NCBI RefSeq assembly: GCF_048569485.1 | Contig: NC_134355.1 | Location: 663,887,979 to 663,951,978 of the forward strand | DNA: 64,000 bases | Direction of reading: 5' to 3' | From: Anomaloglossus baeobatrachus | Lineage: Eukaryota; Chordata; Amphibia; Anura; Aromobatidae | Shown here: positions 34,417 through 46,191 of the stretch, piece by piece | Layout of the letters: each line of letters opens with the position of its first letter | Numbering within the stretch: position 1 is the first letter of the stretch | The notes under the pieces: model-generated | The model's input: the letters and a program-made list of their open reading frames with translations, nothing else | Database searches by the model: none | Told to the model about the DNA's origin: nothing | Program-made: the position numbers and the translations under genes

Positions 34417-35607
34417 CAGCGAACCTCATAATATACACCTCAGCTGCTGCAGAACCTCAGAATACACAGCTCAGCTGCTGCAGAACTTAATTAACATATA
34501 CATTTGCTGCTGTAGAAACTCATACTACACACCACAGTTGCTGCATAACCTCATAATACACTCCTCATCTGCTGCAGAACCTCATAATACATTTCAGCTG
34601 CTAAAGAACCTCATAAGACCCTTACAGCTGCTGCAGAACCTCAGAACATACTGCTCAGTTGCTGCAGAACTAATTAACACATACCTTTTCTGCTGTAGAA
34701 ACTCATAATACACACCACAGCTGCTGCAGAACATCATAATACACTCCTTAGCTGCTGTATAACCTCATAATACACATCTCAGCTGCTAAAGAACCTGATA
34801 ATACCCACCTCAGCTGCTACAGAACATCAGAATACATAGCTCAGCTGCTGCAGAACTTAACACACCTTTTCTGCTGTAGAAACTCATAATACACACACCA
34901 GCTGCTGCATAACCTCACAATACACTCCTCAGCTGCTGCAGAACCTCGTAATGCAGCACAGCTGCTGAATAACCTTATAATACACTTCTCAGCTGCTGCA
35001 TAACCTCATGATACACGCTTCAACTGCTGCAGAACCGCATAATATACGTCTCAGCTGCTGCAGAACCTCATAATAGACCACAGCTGCTGCAGAACCTCAG
35101 AACACACAGCTGCTGTATAACCTCATAATACACATCTCAGCTGCTAAAGAACCTGATAATACCCACCTCAGCTGCTACAGAACATCAGAATACATAGCTC
35201 AGCTGCTGCAGAACTTAACACACCTTTTCTGCTGTAGAAACTCATAATACACACACCAGCTGCTGCAGAACCTCGTAATACAGCACAGCTGCTGAATAAC
35301 CTTATAATACACTTCTCAGCTGCTGCATAACCTCATGATACACGCTTCAACTGCTGCAGAACCGCATAATATACGTCTCAGCTGCTGCAGAACCTCATAA
35401 TAGACCACAGCTGCTGCAGAACCTCATAATACACCACAGCTGCTGAATAACGTCATAATACACTCCTCAGTTGCTGCTGAACCTCATAATACACAACCAC
35501 TGCTGTACAACCTGATAATACACACCACAGCTGCTGCAGAACCTCAGAACACACTCCTCAGCTGCTGCAGAACCTCATAATACATGTCTCAGCTGCTGCA
35601 TGCACTC
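34417..35607. repeat. CAGCTGCTG minisatellite 5' of CYP2
   Basis: About 40 imperfect copies of a roughly 29-bp unit built around CTCAGCTGCTGCAGAACCTC, followed by ATAATACAC. Nearly every unit carries the E-box core CAGCTG. A block of about 350 bp starting near 34751 recurs, with small changes, at about 35109, so part of the array was duplicated recently. It lies 0.2-1.4 kb upstream of the CYP2 start codon. Confidence 0.93.
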
Positions 35608-35757
35608 ACTGCAGTGGTTGGGAGCTCTCCTCTCTGGAGACCTCTCCTTACATGTGAGGCTTGCACTGCAGCTCTGAGTGATGTCTCACATACAATGGCC
35701 TTGTATCATGGAGACAAGTCATATTTAATATTAAAGTCTCGGATGTTTGTGTCTTAC

Positions 35758-35840
35758 TCGGTGCAGCGCGGAGAGTCCAGCAGATACAGTCCCCGGGTCT
35801 TCTCCTCCTCCAGCTCTAAACACTTGGAAAATATTTAAAC
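35758..35840 (-). promoter_or_regulatory. Possible CYP2 promoter and noncoding first exon
   Basis: On the minus strand a TTTAAATA element (about 35832-35839) precedes a GA-rich stretch where transcription could begin (near 35805), and a GTAAGA donor follows at 35757. It would splice to the TCTTCTTCTAG acceptor at 34239, just before the ATG exon. This is inference from sequence signals only; transcription could also start directly upstream of 34238. Confidence 0.4.
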
Positions 35841-36365
35841 CAGAAGGAAATTCCTACAGAGCCTGCGCCACCCAATATGTATACAGGAAACAGGCGGAAA
35901 TGTGCTGCTGACGTCACGTCCGACATGTGCACATTAACCCTTCAGAGGCTCAGCAACCTTTCGTAGCTTTCATCACATTCCAGCAGGTATAATTTTATCC
36001 TCCTCTTGACATGAAGAGCTGACAAACATTTTTATTCCTACCAATTTATCACAGTGTACCTACATTTTTATCTACATTATACTGTATATATATATACACA
36101 GCAGAACCTTGGTTTAAGAGTAACTTGGTTTGAGAGCGTTTTGCAAGACAAGCAAAGCTTTTTACAAATTTGTAACTTGGTGCAAGAAGAGCAAATACTC
36201 ACCATGTACACTTCAGGTTCTGTCCTTTCACCGTGCTCTGACCCAATCTGGAGGTAACTTTCTGTATATACTGTATGCATACCTCCCAACCGTCCCGGAT
36301 TCTGCGGGACTTGCACGATTTATCAGGGCTGTCCCACACTCCCGCGGCTCACAGCTGATTTTCAT

Positions 36366-36441
36366 GGCAGCCAGGACTCGAACTCGTGGAGCTGTGAGTT
36401 CATTGTTTCAAAGGCAGCAGCTTTACCACTGAGCTACTGCC
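36366..36441 (-). repeat. tRNA-like SINE head
   Basis: The minus strand reads GGCAGTAGCTCAGTGGTAAA (A-box like) and, 40 nt later, GAGTTCGAGTCC (B-box like), over 76 nt. The outer stem can pair (GGCAG with CTGCC) but the T stem does not, so this is a SINE-type relic and not a functional tRNA. Confidence 0.5.
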
Positions 36442-36522
36442 TCTATTGAAACCAATAGGACGATTTTGTTATCTTGACCTCTATACTGCAGCAGAGACAC
36501 CAGAAGCAGGTTATTCAGCTGC

Positions 36523-39500
36523 AAAGATGGATGGAGGGATGGATGAATGGAGGGATGAATGGAGGGATAGAGGGATGGATGGATGATAGAGGGATGAATG
36601 GAGGGATAGAGGGAGGCATGAATGGAAGGATAGAGGCAGGGATGGATGGATGATAGAGGGATGAATGGAGGGATGAATGGAAGGATAGAGGGATGAATGG
36701 AGGGATGAATGGAGGGATATAGGGAGGGATGAATGGAGGGATAGAAGGAGGGATGAATGGAGGGATGAATGGAGGGATAGAGGTATGAATGGAGGGATGA
36801 ATGGAGAGATAGAGGGAGGGATGGATGGATGATAGAGGGATGAATGGAGGGATGAATGGAGGGATAGAAGGAGGGATGAATGGAGGGATAGAGGGATGAA
36901 AGGAGGGATAGAGGGAGGGATGGATGGATGATAGAGGGATGAATGGAGGGATGAATGGAGGGATATAGGGAGGGATGAATGGAGGGATAGAAGGAGGGAT
37001 GAATGGAGGGATGAATGGAGGGATAGAGGTATGAATGGAGGGATGAATGGAGAGATAGAGGGAGGGATGGATGGATGATAGAGGGATGAATGGAGGGATG
37101 AATGGAGGGATAGAGGGAGAGATGGATGATAGAGGGATGAATGGAGGGATGAATGGAGGGATAGAGGGAGGGATGGATGCATGGATGATAGAGGAATGAA
37201 TGGAGGGATAGAGGGATGGATGGATGGATGATAGAGGGATGATAGAGGGATGAATGGAGGGATGAATGGAGGGATAGAGGGAGGGATGAATGGAGGGATA
37301 GAGGGATGAATGGAGGGATAGAGGCAGGCATGGATGGATGATAGAGGGATGAATTGAGGGATGAATGGAGGGATAGAGGGAGGGATGGATGATAGAGGGA
37401 TGAATTGAGGGATGAATGGAGGGATAGAAGGAGGGATGAATGGAGGGATAGAGGGATGAAAGGAGGGATAGAGGGAGGGATGGATGGATGATAGAGGGAT
37501 GAATGGAGGGATGAATGGAGGGATAGAGGGAGGGATGAATGGAGGGATAGAAGGAGGGATGAATGGAGGGATGAATGGAGGGATAGAGGGAGGGATGAAT
37601 GGAGGGATGAATGGAGGGATGAATGGAGAGATAGAGGGAGGGATGGATGGATGATAGAGGGATGAATGGAGGGATGAATGGATGGATAGAGGGAGGGATG
37701 GATGATAGAGGGATGAATGGAGGGATGAATGGAGGGATAGAGGGAGGGATGGATGCATGGATGATAGAGGGATGAATGGAGGGATAGAGGGAGGGATGGA
37801 TGGATGATAGAGGGATGATAGAGGGATGAATGGAGGGATGAATGGAGGGATGAATGGAGGGATAGAGGGAGGGATGAATGGAGGGATAGAGGGATGAATG
37901 GAGGGATAGAGGCAGGCATGGATGGATGATAGAGGGATGAATTGAGGGATGAATGGAGGGATAGAGGGAGGGATGGATGGATGATAGAGGGATGAATTGA
38001 GGGATAAATGGAGGGATAGAAGGAGGGATGAATGGAGGGATAGAGGGATGAAAGGAGGGATAGAGGGAGGGATGGATGGATGATAGAGGGATGAATGGAG
38101 GGATGGATGGAGGGATAGAGGGAGGGATGAATGGAGGGATAGAGGGATGAATGGAGGGATGAATGGAGGGATAGAGGGATGAATGGAGGGATGAATGGAG
38201 GGATAGAGGGAGGGATGGATGATAGAGGGATGAATGGAGGGATAAATGGAGGGATAGAGGGAGGGATGAATGGAGGGATAGAGGGATGAATGGAGGGATA
38301 GAGGTATGAATGGAGGGATGAATGGAGAGATAGAGGGAGGGATGGATGGATGATAGAGGGATGACTGGAGGGATGAATGGATGGATAGAGGGAGGGATGG
38401 ATGATAGAGGGATGAATGGAGGGATGAATGGAGGGATAGAGGGAGGGATGGATGCATGGATGATAGAGGGATGAATGGAGGGATAGAGAGAGGGATGGAT
38501 GGATGATAGAGGGATGATAGAGGGATGAATGGAGGGATGAATGGAGGGATGAATGGAGGGATAGAGGGATGAATGGAGGGATAGAGGCAGGCATGGATGG
38601 ATGATAGAGGGATGAATTGAGGGATGAATGGAGGGATAGAGGGAGGGATGGATGGATGATAGAGGGATGAATTGAGGGATGAATGGAGGGATAGAAGGAG
38701 GGATGAATGGAGGGATAGAGGGATGAAAGGAGGGATAGAGGGAGGGATGGATGATAGAGGGATGAATGGAGGGATGGATGGAGGGATAGAGGGAGGGATG
38801 AATGGAGGGATAGAGGGATGAATGAAGGGATGAATGGAGGGATAGAGGGATGAATGGAGGGATGAATGGAGGGATAGAGGGAGGGATGGATGATAGAGGG
38901 ATGAATGGAGGGATGAATGGAGGGATAGAGGGATGAATGGAGGGATAGAGGCAGGGATTGATGGATGGATAATAGAGGGATGAATGGAGGGATGAATGGA
39001 GGGATAGAGGGAGGGATGGATGGATGATAGAGGGATAGAAGGAGGGATGAATGGAGGGATAGAGGGATGAATGGAGGGATAGAGGGAGGGAGGGATGGAT
39101 GGATGATAGAGGGATGAATGGAGGGATGAATGGAGGGATAGAGGGAGGGATAGAGGGAGGGAGGGATGGATGATAGAGGCATGAATGGAGGGATGAATGG
39201 AGGGATAGAGGGAGGGATAGAGGGAGGGATGGATGGATGGATGATAGAGGGATGAATGGAGGGATAAATGGAGGGATAGAGGGATAAATGGAGGGATAGA
39301 GGGATGAATGGAGGGATAGAGGGATGAATGGAGGGATGAATGGAGGGATGAATGGAGGGATGAATGGAGGGATGAATGGAGGGATGAATGGAAAGATAGA
39401 GGGATGAATGGAGGGATGAATGGAGGGATAGAGGGAGGGATGGATGATAGAGGGATGAATGGAGGGATAGAGGGAGGGATGGATGCATGGATGATAGAGG

Positions 39501-39640
39501 GATGAATGGAGGGATAGAGGGATGGATGGATGATAGAGGGATGAATGGAGGGATGAATGGAGGGATGAATGGAGAGATAGAGGGAGGGATAGAGGGAGGG
39601 ATGGATGGATGATAGTGGGATGGATGGATGATAGAGGGAT
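36523..39640. repeat. Giant GGAT/GAGG minisatellite, about 3.1 kb
   Basis: Thousands of bases built from GATGAATGGAGGGATAGAGG and shorter GGAT phrases, with higher-order blocks of several hundred bp repeating. The minus strand is open in all three frames for over 1000 codons each, giving Ser-Ile-His-Pro repeats. I regard these frames as chance products of a stop-free repeat. Confidence 0.95.
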
Positions 39641-39649
39641 GGATGATAG

Positions 39650-39895
39650 AGGGATATATAGATACACGACAGATAATAGATAGATAGAGATAGAATCATA
39701 GATAGATAGAGGGATAGAATCATAGATAGATAGAATCATAGATAGATAGAATCATATAAAGAATCATAGATAGAATCATAGATAGATAGATCGATAGATA
39801 GAATCATAGATAGATAGAATCATAGATAGATAGATAGATAGAGAGATAGAATCATAGATAGATAGAATCATAGATAGATAGAGATAGATACATAA
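39650..39895. repeat. GATA microsatellite with AATCATA interruptions
   Basis: GATAGATAGAATCATA and related phrases over about 245 bp, directly after the GGAT array and probably derived from it. Confidence 0.9.
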
Positions 39896-40009
39896 ATACT
39901 GTATCTCAATGTTGGTGAAAGAGTCAGATTCATTTGTTCCCATAAAACTACTATAAAGAAATGAGGAAAAAAATACAAATACAATTTTTTTATTTTTTTT
40001 TTATCTTCA

Positions 40010-40097
40010 CCACCTTGGATTCAAACCAGCAACGTTCAAAACTTGTGTCCAGCAACCTCCTGGCTTTCCTAGCTGCTCTAGCTGTTGAGCCACTAGG
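40010..40097 (-). repeat. tRNA-like SINE fragment
   Basis: The minus strand shows GTGGCTCAACAGCTAGAGCA (A-box like) and GGTTTGAATCC (B-box like). It looks like the head of a tRNA-derived SINE. Confidence 0.45.
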
Positions 40098-40478
40098 ATT
40101 GATGATGTCAGAGGGAGGATTTCACATAAATGACAGCAGATTACACAGGACACAGCTACATTGTACAGAGCAGCATCTCTATGTCCTGTATTCTAGAGGG
40201 AGAGGAAAAGAGGATTTTTTTTCTTCTAATAAAGTTACTAAAAATAATAAAAAAAAATAGAATAATGTAATGTTATTGCACTTTTTTTTATAAAATAATA
40301 AACATTACAAATCAGCAAATAACATGGACATATTTGGTGTCCCTGTAATCGTAATGACCTGAACAACACAGCGATCAGATTATTTATGGGGATCGGTAAA
40401 TGGCGGGAAAAAAAAAGGCGCAATTTATTATTTTTCTTTATTAAAACCCATAAAAAATGTAATAAAAATGGATCACTG

Positions 40479-41114
40479 AGGTCGTGTTCACACATAGCGT
40501 AAATGCTGCATTTTTTCTGCAGGTGTCCGCTCCACGAGTGCAATAACAATGTTCTATGATTATTGCGTGTTTGCGGTATTTTTTATACATTGTCCTTTAT
40601 TTGATACATGTTTGTCGCTGATGTGAATCCTGAAGCTTATAAAGAAAGAAACACCAAATCCGCACAGTTCAGCGGCGTCTTTCCACGCACCAGGAGCGGA
40701 GATTTCAGGACGTCTCATCCACTTTGCTTGGACAATTAGTCCATGTTCACATGTAGTGTAAATGCTGCATTTTTTTCTGCTGTTTCTTTGCACATTTATT
40801 CTGCTGTGTTTAATTGTCCAAGTAAAGTGAATGTGATTCCATGAAAAGACGCCGCTGAATTCTGCGGTTTTCGGGGGGGGGGGGTTTCTCTGGAGGTTTC
40901 TATGTGGAGCTTAAAAAAATGCAGGAAAAAGCTTCTCTGTACATAAAAACACTTAAAAACGCAGATTCACATGTGAACCAAAAACGCATTAAATAGTGGA
41001 GAAAAGGCAGAAAAAATGCAGCAAAAATGGCAAAAACAGAGAAGATTATTATTGTGTAGTTTGGTGCAGACAGAAACAAAAAGAAACAGAATTTATGCAA
41101 CGTGTGAACACGGA
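40479..41114. mobile_element. MITE M3
   Basis: Ends GGTCGTGTTCACACATAGCG and, inverted, AATCCGTGTTCACACGTTGC. Inside, an AAATGCTGCATTTTTT phrase occurs twice (near 40501 and 40758). No ORF. Confidence 0.6.
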
Positions 41115-41753
41115 TTGATAGGCACAAATAAGCAACATGTCATATAGTGACACAGAAATATAAAAACATTCTGACTGCTATAAATATGAATGAACAGTCC
41201 ACGGCATCTGCTGAATGACCCTTACTGCTAAATGGGTGGGGCTAGGGGTGTGGCTAGGGGCGTGGTCAAAATTTGTCCCTCCTTCCTGTCTTGAAAAGTT
41301 GGGAGGTATGCTGCATGTACTGTATACTGTACACAATATACCATTGCACAGTACAGTATATACTATATAACATGTCTATCAATTTGCATTTGTGGATACA
41401 GTATTGTACTTTCTTTCTGCTAACCAGTGCAGCACATTGCTTATACTGTTCCTCTCGCACACCAACAATTTTTTTGCAAGCTAAAGTGCAGTTTAATTTG
41501 TTTTTATGTTTTTTTACTGTACTGCACAGTATTTTGTATTAGTGTACTGTAATAACATATGAATACAGTGCATTATTTTGCATTACTGTAATAAATTTGC
41601 ATAAATACAGCAAATATTTTTGGGTCATGGAACGAATTGCCTGTGTTTCAATTGTTTTCTATGGGAAAATTCGCTTTGATATAAAAGTAACTTGGTTTAA
41701 AAGCAGACTCCTGGAACCAATTATGCTCATAATCCAAGGTTCCACTATATATA

Positions 41754-42945
41754 TGTCGCGGGTGGAGGAGGGGACGCTGCGCTCTCCCACTGCTCGGGTC
41801 CGGCTGCCGCTGCTGCTGTGGCCTCTGCTGCTCGGTGGCTCGAGCGATGGGCCATATCCCGGGGACTCGAGCGGCGCTCCTCGCCCGTGAGTGAAAAGGG
41901 GATTGATTTTGGGGATTTATTGCCGCTGCTCTGTATGGGGATCCCGGGAGCGGTGACAGGGAGCAGCTTTGTTGTTATTTCTCCCCTCCGTGGGTAGGGG
42001 GTTGATTGTCCCGGGGCCCGGTGAGGGGGTAGGGGTGGATGGCAGGCCAGGTGCGGGGCCTGGTGAGGTGCAGGGTCGCGGGGGCAGCGCTGTGCCGTAC
42101 GGCACGGTGGTACTCACTCAGCCTGAGACGTTGACACAGTTCTCGGTAAAACACACGGCTGGAAAGACGGTTCCCACGGACGGCTGCTGTTGCTTTTCCC
42201 CGGTAGTTGGTGGTGACGGTCTCTGTCCCTGCACCTAGTGTAATATTGATAGCGATGGGTTCCCACCGGTAACCCGCTCCCCGACTTGGATTTGGGCCGG
42301 AGGAGCCCCTCTTTGCCCGCAGGCGCTGGCCCTGAGAAACTGGTGCCTTGGCAGTGGCGGTGTCTCTCTCCTACGGTTGGACTGTTGCCTTCAATTGGGA
42401 CTTAGTTGTTGGCAGACCCGGAGGTCCCCTTCACTGACGGATTTGGCAAATTCACGGCAACTCCTAGCCTTGCCGGGATCCGAAAGGCCCCAGCCAATGG
42501 TGCTGGCTTCTCCTTGTATACCGGTCCGGTACCGACGGGCCACCACCCGTCCACGGTCCTTTCGGCAACCTCCGATCAGCCTCTCCTGCAGACGGTCACC
42601 ACCGTCTGCTAACCTTGCTGTCTCAGTCCGGGGCACACACCCGGACCAACTTCAGGCTTTCCAACTGTCACTTTCTCCTTCACTTCAACTCCTCTCTCTT
42701 GCTCCTCTACCACTTCACTCTCCCTTCAACTCCAAACCTAATCTCTATCTGCCAGTGTTTTCCCGCCTCCAGGGCTGTGAACTCCTCGGTGGGCGGAGCC
42801 AACTGCCTGGCCCACCCCCTGGTGTGGACATCAGCCCCTGGAGGAAGGCAACAAGGATTTCTGGTGTAGCTCTGGTGTACCTATCCGGGGTGTAGGGTGT
42901 GGTGGTGTCATGACCTGTGACCCCTGGCTTGCCCAGGGCGTCACA
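41754..42945 (-). repeat. LTR of element B (3' in element orientation)
   Basis: 1192 bp, otherwise closely matching the 44959-46195 copy. It abuts the right end of MITE M1. Confidence 0.85.
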
Positions 42946-43571
42946 TTCCCCCTTAGCAAAATGCAGACCGTCCGCGGGCTGCCCGTCCAACACCGGTTTT
43001 ATTTTTCTGAAAAAAGAAGGTAAAAACATAATACAAATAAAATAACATCATCCCACAACGGGAGGCACTTTTCTTAAACGTTACGGTAACGGTTGCGGCT
43101 GCCGCTCTTTCCCACCCAAGTAACCTGGCCCTGATGCTGCCCCTAAGAAACAGGCAGCACCCCTTGACCCCAGTCCTGAACCAAGTCACCCGAGCGGGAT
43201 CTGTCCTTCCCCTCCAGAGGGTAGCCACCGGTTCCTGTGGTGGCTGGGCCCCAGCCTGCTCCACTGCGGGCCCTCCCTCCAACCTGCCTCTCCGGAGGCG
43301 ATAACGGTAAGCTGCAGCAAACATTATTTACATGCCACTAACGTTTGTGGTTGCCCTGCAAGTTCTCGGGCCTGTTCATAGGAGTTCCTATGCAAAATTT
43401 GTAAAAGGGGTCCCAACGGGGACCAGTTGCCGGCTACGACCGGTTCAATCACGGTTGCTGACAATCAGATGAGACTTCGGTGATCATTTTCATTTTCTCA
43501 TAAACTTGCAAACTTTTAAACACATATTCACGTGGTCCCAACGGGGACGGTGCAACGGTGCTCCGCTGCCC

Positions 43572-44111
43572 TTACTCTGATTCTTCGACATCAACTGAGG
43601 GAGGGGGTGCGGCGCTCACACGGACCTCCTGGCTGCCCCTTAACTTGGCATCCAGCGCAAACCACCCCCTCTCCCCGCAGTGCCGGGTGTACTGTATCAG
43701 GTCCCCTGGCATCAAGTTGCGGCCTGGGTGCTCTTCTGGCAGGTGAGCATTCACATCCCGCCGGGCTATAAACACTTCGGCCTCTAGGCCCGGTTCATAA
43801 ATGAATCCATAGCCCCGGCGGACATCAAACCGCCTCACCTGCCCCTCATACAGCGGTCCCCGGACACGGAAGGTCGCTTGTCTCAGGCTCTCCTTCTCTC
43901 GTATCGTACGGGCCACCATCTCCGCCTTCCTTCTTTCTCTGTCCTCGATTTCCAGGCCCAGCGGTACCGGCTCCCTGTCCCAGTACGGCGCTGCTGTGAG
44001 CTCCGGCGCACGGGTCGGCCCTGCGAGACTTCTCAGACACTGCCCACTATTGTTGATCTGGGCGGCAGGTCCCGCGGTGACTTGGCCTTGGACGCCACCT
44101 TGCAGCGGCAA
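43572..44111 (-). CDS. Cold-shock-domain-like protein in LTR element B
   Basis: A 179-codon ORF. Residues about 89-157 fit a cold-shock domain: GQVRRFDVRRGYGFI with an RNP1-like RGYGFI (99-104), an RNP2-like EVFIA (112-116), a loop where Y-box proteins have HQTAI, then LMPGDLIQYTRHCGERGWFA, matching the L..GD.V.F....G..A end of the fold. Upstream is a basic, probably helical stretch (residues 55-80), and the tail is acidic (VDVEESE). Cold-shock domains bind single-stranded RNA or DNA, so a role in packaging or chaperoning element RNA is a reasonable inference. It could have come from a host Y-box or Lin28-like gene. I know of no LTR element described with one, but could not search. Confidence 0.65.
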   Translation of the reverse strand: MPLQGGVQGQVTAGPAAQINNSGQCLRSLAGPTRAPELTAAPYWDREPVPLGLEIEDRERRKAEMVARTIREKESLRQATFRVRGPLYEGQVRRFDVRRGYGFIYEPGLEAEVFIARRDVNAHLPEEHPGRNLMPGDLIQYTRHCGERGWFALDAKLRGSQEVRVSAAPPPSVDVEESE

Positions 44112-44200
44112 CCTGGCGCAACCTCAGCCGAGGTGTGGGGAATGGGCACAGGGGCTTTCCTCTGCTGGGCCTTCGGCACGGAGCGGACTGTCGGCTTCGG

Positions 44201-44686
44201 CTAGGGGGGTTTCTCGGGGGACACCTCCGCTTCTGACGTCGGGGCTTTCCACGGCAGCACCTCCGGTCGGCTACGGGCTCCGGCTACAGGTCGGCCCGCC
44301 GGGGCGGGCATGCTGGGTATCGCTACCGGTTGCGGTGGTAGCGGGCCTAGTGGCGGGGTCACGGCTTCCGGGACGGGTGGCGAGGGAGGTAGCAGGGTGA
44401 GAGGGTTTAGACCGGGTTCCGCAGCCGCGATGACCGGCCCTTCAAGGGCATCGGGGCATGGGTCACTCACCCCCCGTTCCTCAGCTTCCTCCTCGCGTCT
44501 CCGCATGGCCGCTATAACCTCCGCCATGTCGGTCTCCCACTCCTCCATGAGTAGCTGCATTTTGACCTGCAGCCTTTGGTAGAGCTGCGCGGTCCGGATC
44601 TCCACCCACGCCGCGGTTCCAGGCGCGGGGGCTACGGTGCTTCGGGACGGCATCCACATGTTGCTGGTGGCTTCTCCCAGGAACAA
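44201..44686 (-). CDS. Coiled-coil and proline-rich ORF in LTR element B
   Basis: A 161-codon ORF near the 5' end of the element. Residues about 30-75 look like a coiled coil (QLYQRLQVKMQLLMEEWE, then AAMRRREEEAEERG); the rest is rich in Pro and Ala. It occupies the gag position but has no zinc knuckle or capsid signature I recognise. Confidence 0.45.
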   Translation of the reverse strand: MFLGEATSNMWMPSRSTVAPAPGTAAWVEIRTAQLYQRLQVKMQLLMEEWETDMAEVIAAMRRREEEAEERGVSDPCPDALEGPVIAAAEPGLNPLTLLPPSPPVPEAVTPPLGPLPPQPVAIPSMPAPAGRPVAGARSRPEVLPWKAPTSEAEVSPEKPP

Positions 44687-44937
44687 GATGGCTGCAGAGT
44701 CCTGGCGTCCCTGCCTTTATAGCCGTGGCTACATGCGACCAGTTGCCATTTCGTCCCCCTTAGCCTCTTTCCGGCCCCTCCTCTATCGGGGCAGGGTTTT
44801 GGCCTTCGCGCCTCCACTACTCGAGGAGACGCTCGAGCGGGAACTTTTCGCGCCAAAGATGGCGGCTTCTGAAATTTTCTGACCGGACACGTCCGGCGGT
44901 AACAAGGCGCACCTCTACCCAACGGCAAAGCGGTAAG

Positions 44938-44955
44938 ATCCTGTTCGTGACGCCA
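44938..44955 (-). promoter_or_regulatory. Primer-binding site of LTR element B
   Basis: The minus strand reads TGGCGTCACGAACAGGAT, identical to elements A and C, 3 nt inside the 5' LTR. Confidence 0.7.
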
Positions 44956-44958
44956 ACT

Positions 44959-46191
44959 TGTCGCGGGCGGAGGAGGGGACGCTGCGCACTCCCACTGCTC
45001 GGGTCCGGCTGCCGCTGCTGCTGCGGCCTCTGCTGCTCAGTGGCTCGAGCGATGGGCCGGATCCCGGGGACTCGAGCGGCGCTCCTCGCCCGTGAGTGAA
45101 AAGGGGATTGATTTTGGGGATTTATTGTTGTCCGTGACGCCACCCACGGTTGTGGTGATTGTGTGGACACCACCGCTGCTCTGTATGGGGATCCCGGGAG
45201 CGGTGACAGGGAGCAGCTTTGTTGTTATTTCTCCCCTCCGTGGGTAGGGGGTTGATTGTCCCGGGGCCCGGTGAGAGGGTAGGGGTGGATGGCAGGCCAG
45301 GTGTGGGGCCTGGTGAGGTGCAGGGTCGCGGGGGCAGCGCTGTGCCGTACAGCACGGTGGTACTCACTCAGCCTGAGACGTTGACACAGTTCTCGGTAAA
45401 ACACACGGCTGGAAAGACGGTTCCCACGGACGGCTGCTGTTGCTTTTCCCCGGTAGTTGGCGGTGACGGTCTCTGTCCCTGCACCTAGTGTAATGTTGGT
45501 AGCGATGGGTTCCCACCGGTAACCCGCTCCCCGACTTGGATTTGGGCCGGAGGAGCCCCTCTTTGCCCGCAGGCACTGGCCCTGAGAAACTGGTGCCTTG
45601 GCAGTGGCGGTGTCTCTCTCCTACGGTTGGACTGTTGCCTTCAATCGGGACTTAGTTGTTGGGAGACCCGGAGGTCCCCTTCACTGACGGATTTGGCATA
45701 TTCACGGCGACTCCTAGCCTTGCCGGGATCCGAAAGGCCCCTGCCAATGGTGCTGGCTTCTCCTTGTATACCGGTCCGGTACCGCCGGGCCACCACCCGT
45801 CCACGGTCCTTTCGGCAACCTCCGATCAGCCTCTCCTGCAGACGGTCACCACTGTCTGCTAACCTTGCTGTCTCAGTCCGGGGCACACACCCGGACCAAC
45901 TTCAGGCTTTCCAACTGTCACTTTCTCCTTCACTTCAACTCCTCTCTCTTGCTCCTCTACCACTTCACTCTCCCTTCAACTCCAAACCTAATCTCTATCT
46001 GCCTGTGTTTTCCCGCCTCCAGGGCTGTGAACTCCTCGGTGGGCAGAGCCAACCACCTGGCCCACCCCCTGGTGTGGACATCAGCCCCTGGAGGAAGGCA
46101 ACAAGGATTTCTGGTGTAGCTCTGGTGTACCTATCCGGGGTGTAGGGTGTGGTGGTGTCATGACCTGAGACCCCTGGCTTGCCCAGGGTGT

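Larger units (their letters stand above)
36279..41309. mobile_element. Nested repeat M2 with ATACCTCCCAAC ends
   Basis: Ends ATACCTCCCAAC and GTTGGGAGGTAT are perfect 12-bp inverted repeats. The 5 kb between them holds two tRNA-like SINE fragments, a giant minisatellite, a GATA tract and MITE M3. I could not define a target duplication, so the two ends may belong to one expanded element or to neighbouring copies. Confidence 0.5.
36099..41746. mobile_element. Outer MITE M1, split by later insertions
   Basis: The left end GCAGAACCTTGGTTTAAGAG and the right end, inverted, AGTGGAACCTTGGATTATGA form imperfect inverted repeats next to TA-rich flanks. Parts 36099-36278 and 41310-41746 flank the nested M2 block. 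This style is seen in Tc1/mariner-type MITEs. No transposase. Confidence 0.6.

Noticed and set aside
34417-35607. A CRISPR array
   Set aside because: The units are imperfect and contiguous with no unique spacers, and the context is a vertebrate gene.
36366-36441. A functional tRNA gene
   Set aside because: Length and A/B boxes fit, but the T stem does not pair and the outer stem is short; a SINE head is more likely.
36423-39739. Three minus-strand ORFs of over 1000 codons
   Set aside because: They are three frames of the same GGAT/GAGG tandem repeat with a Ser-Ile-His-Pro pattern and no domain or codon signature; a stop-free repeat explains them.
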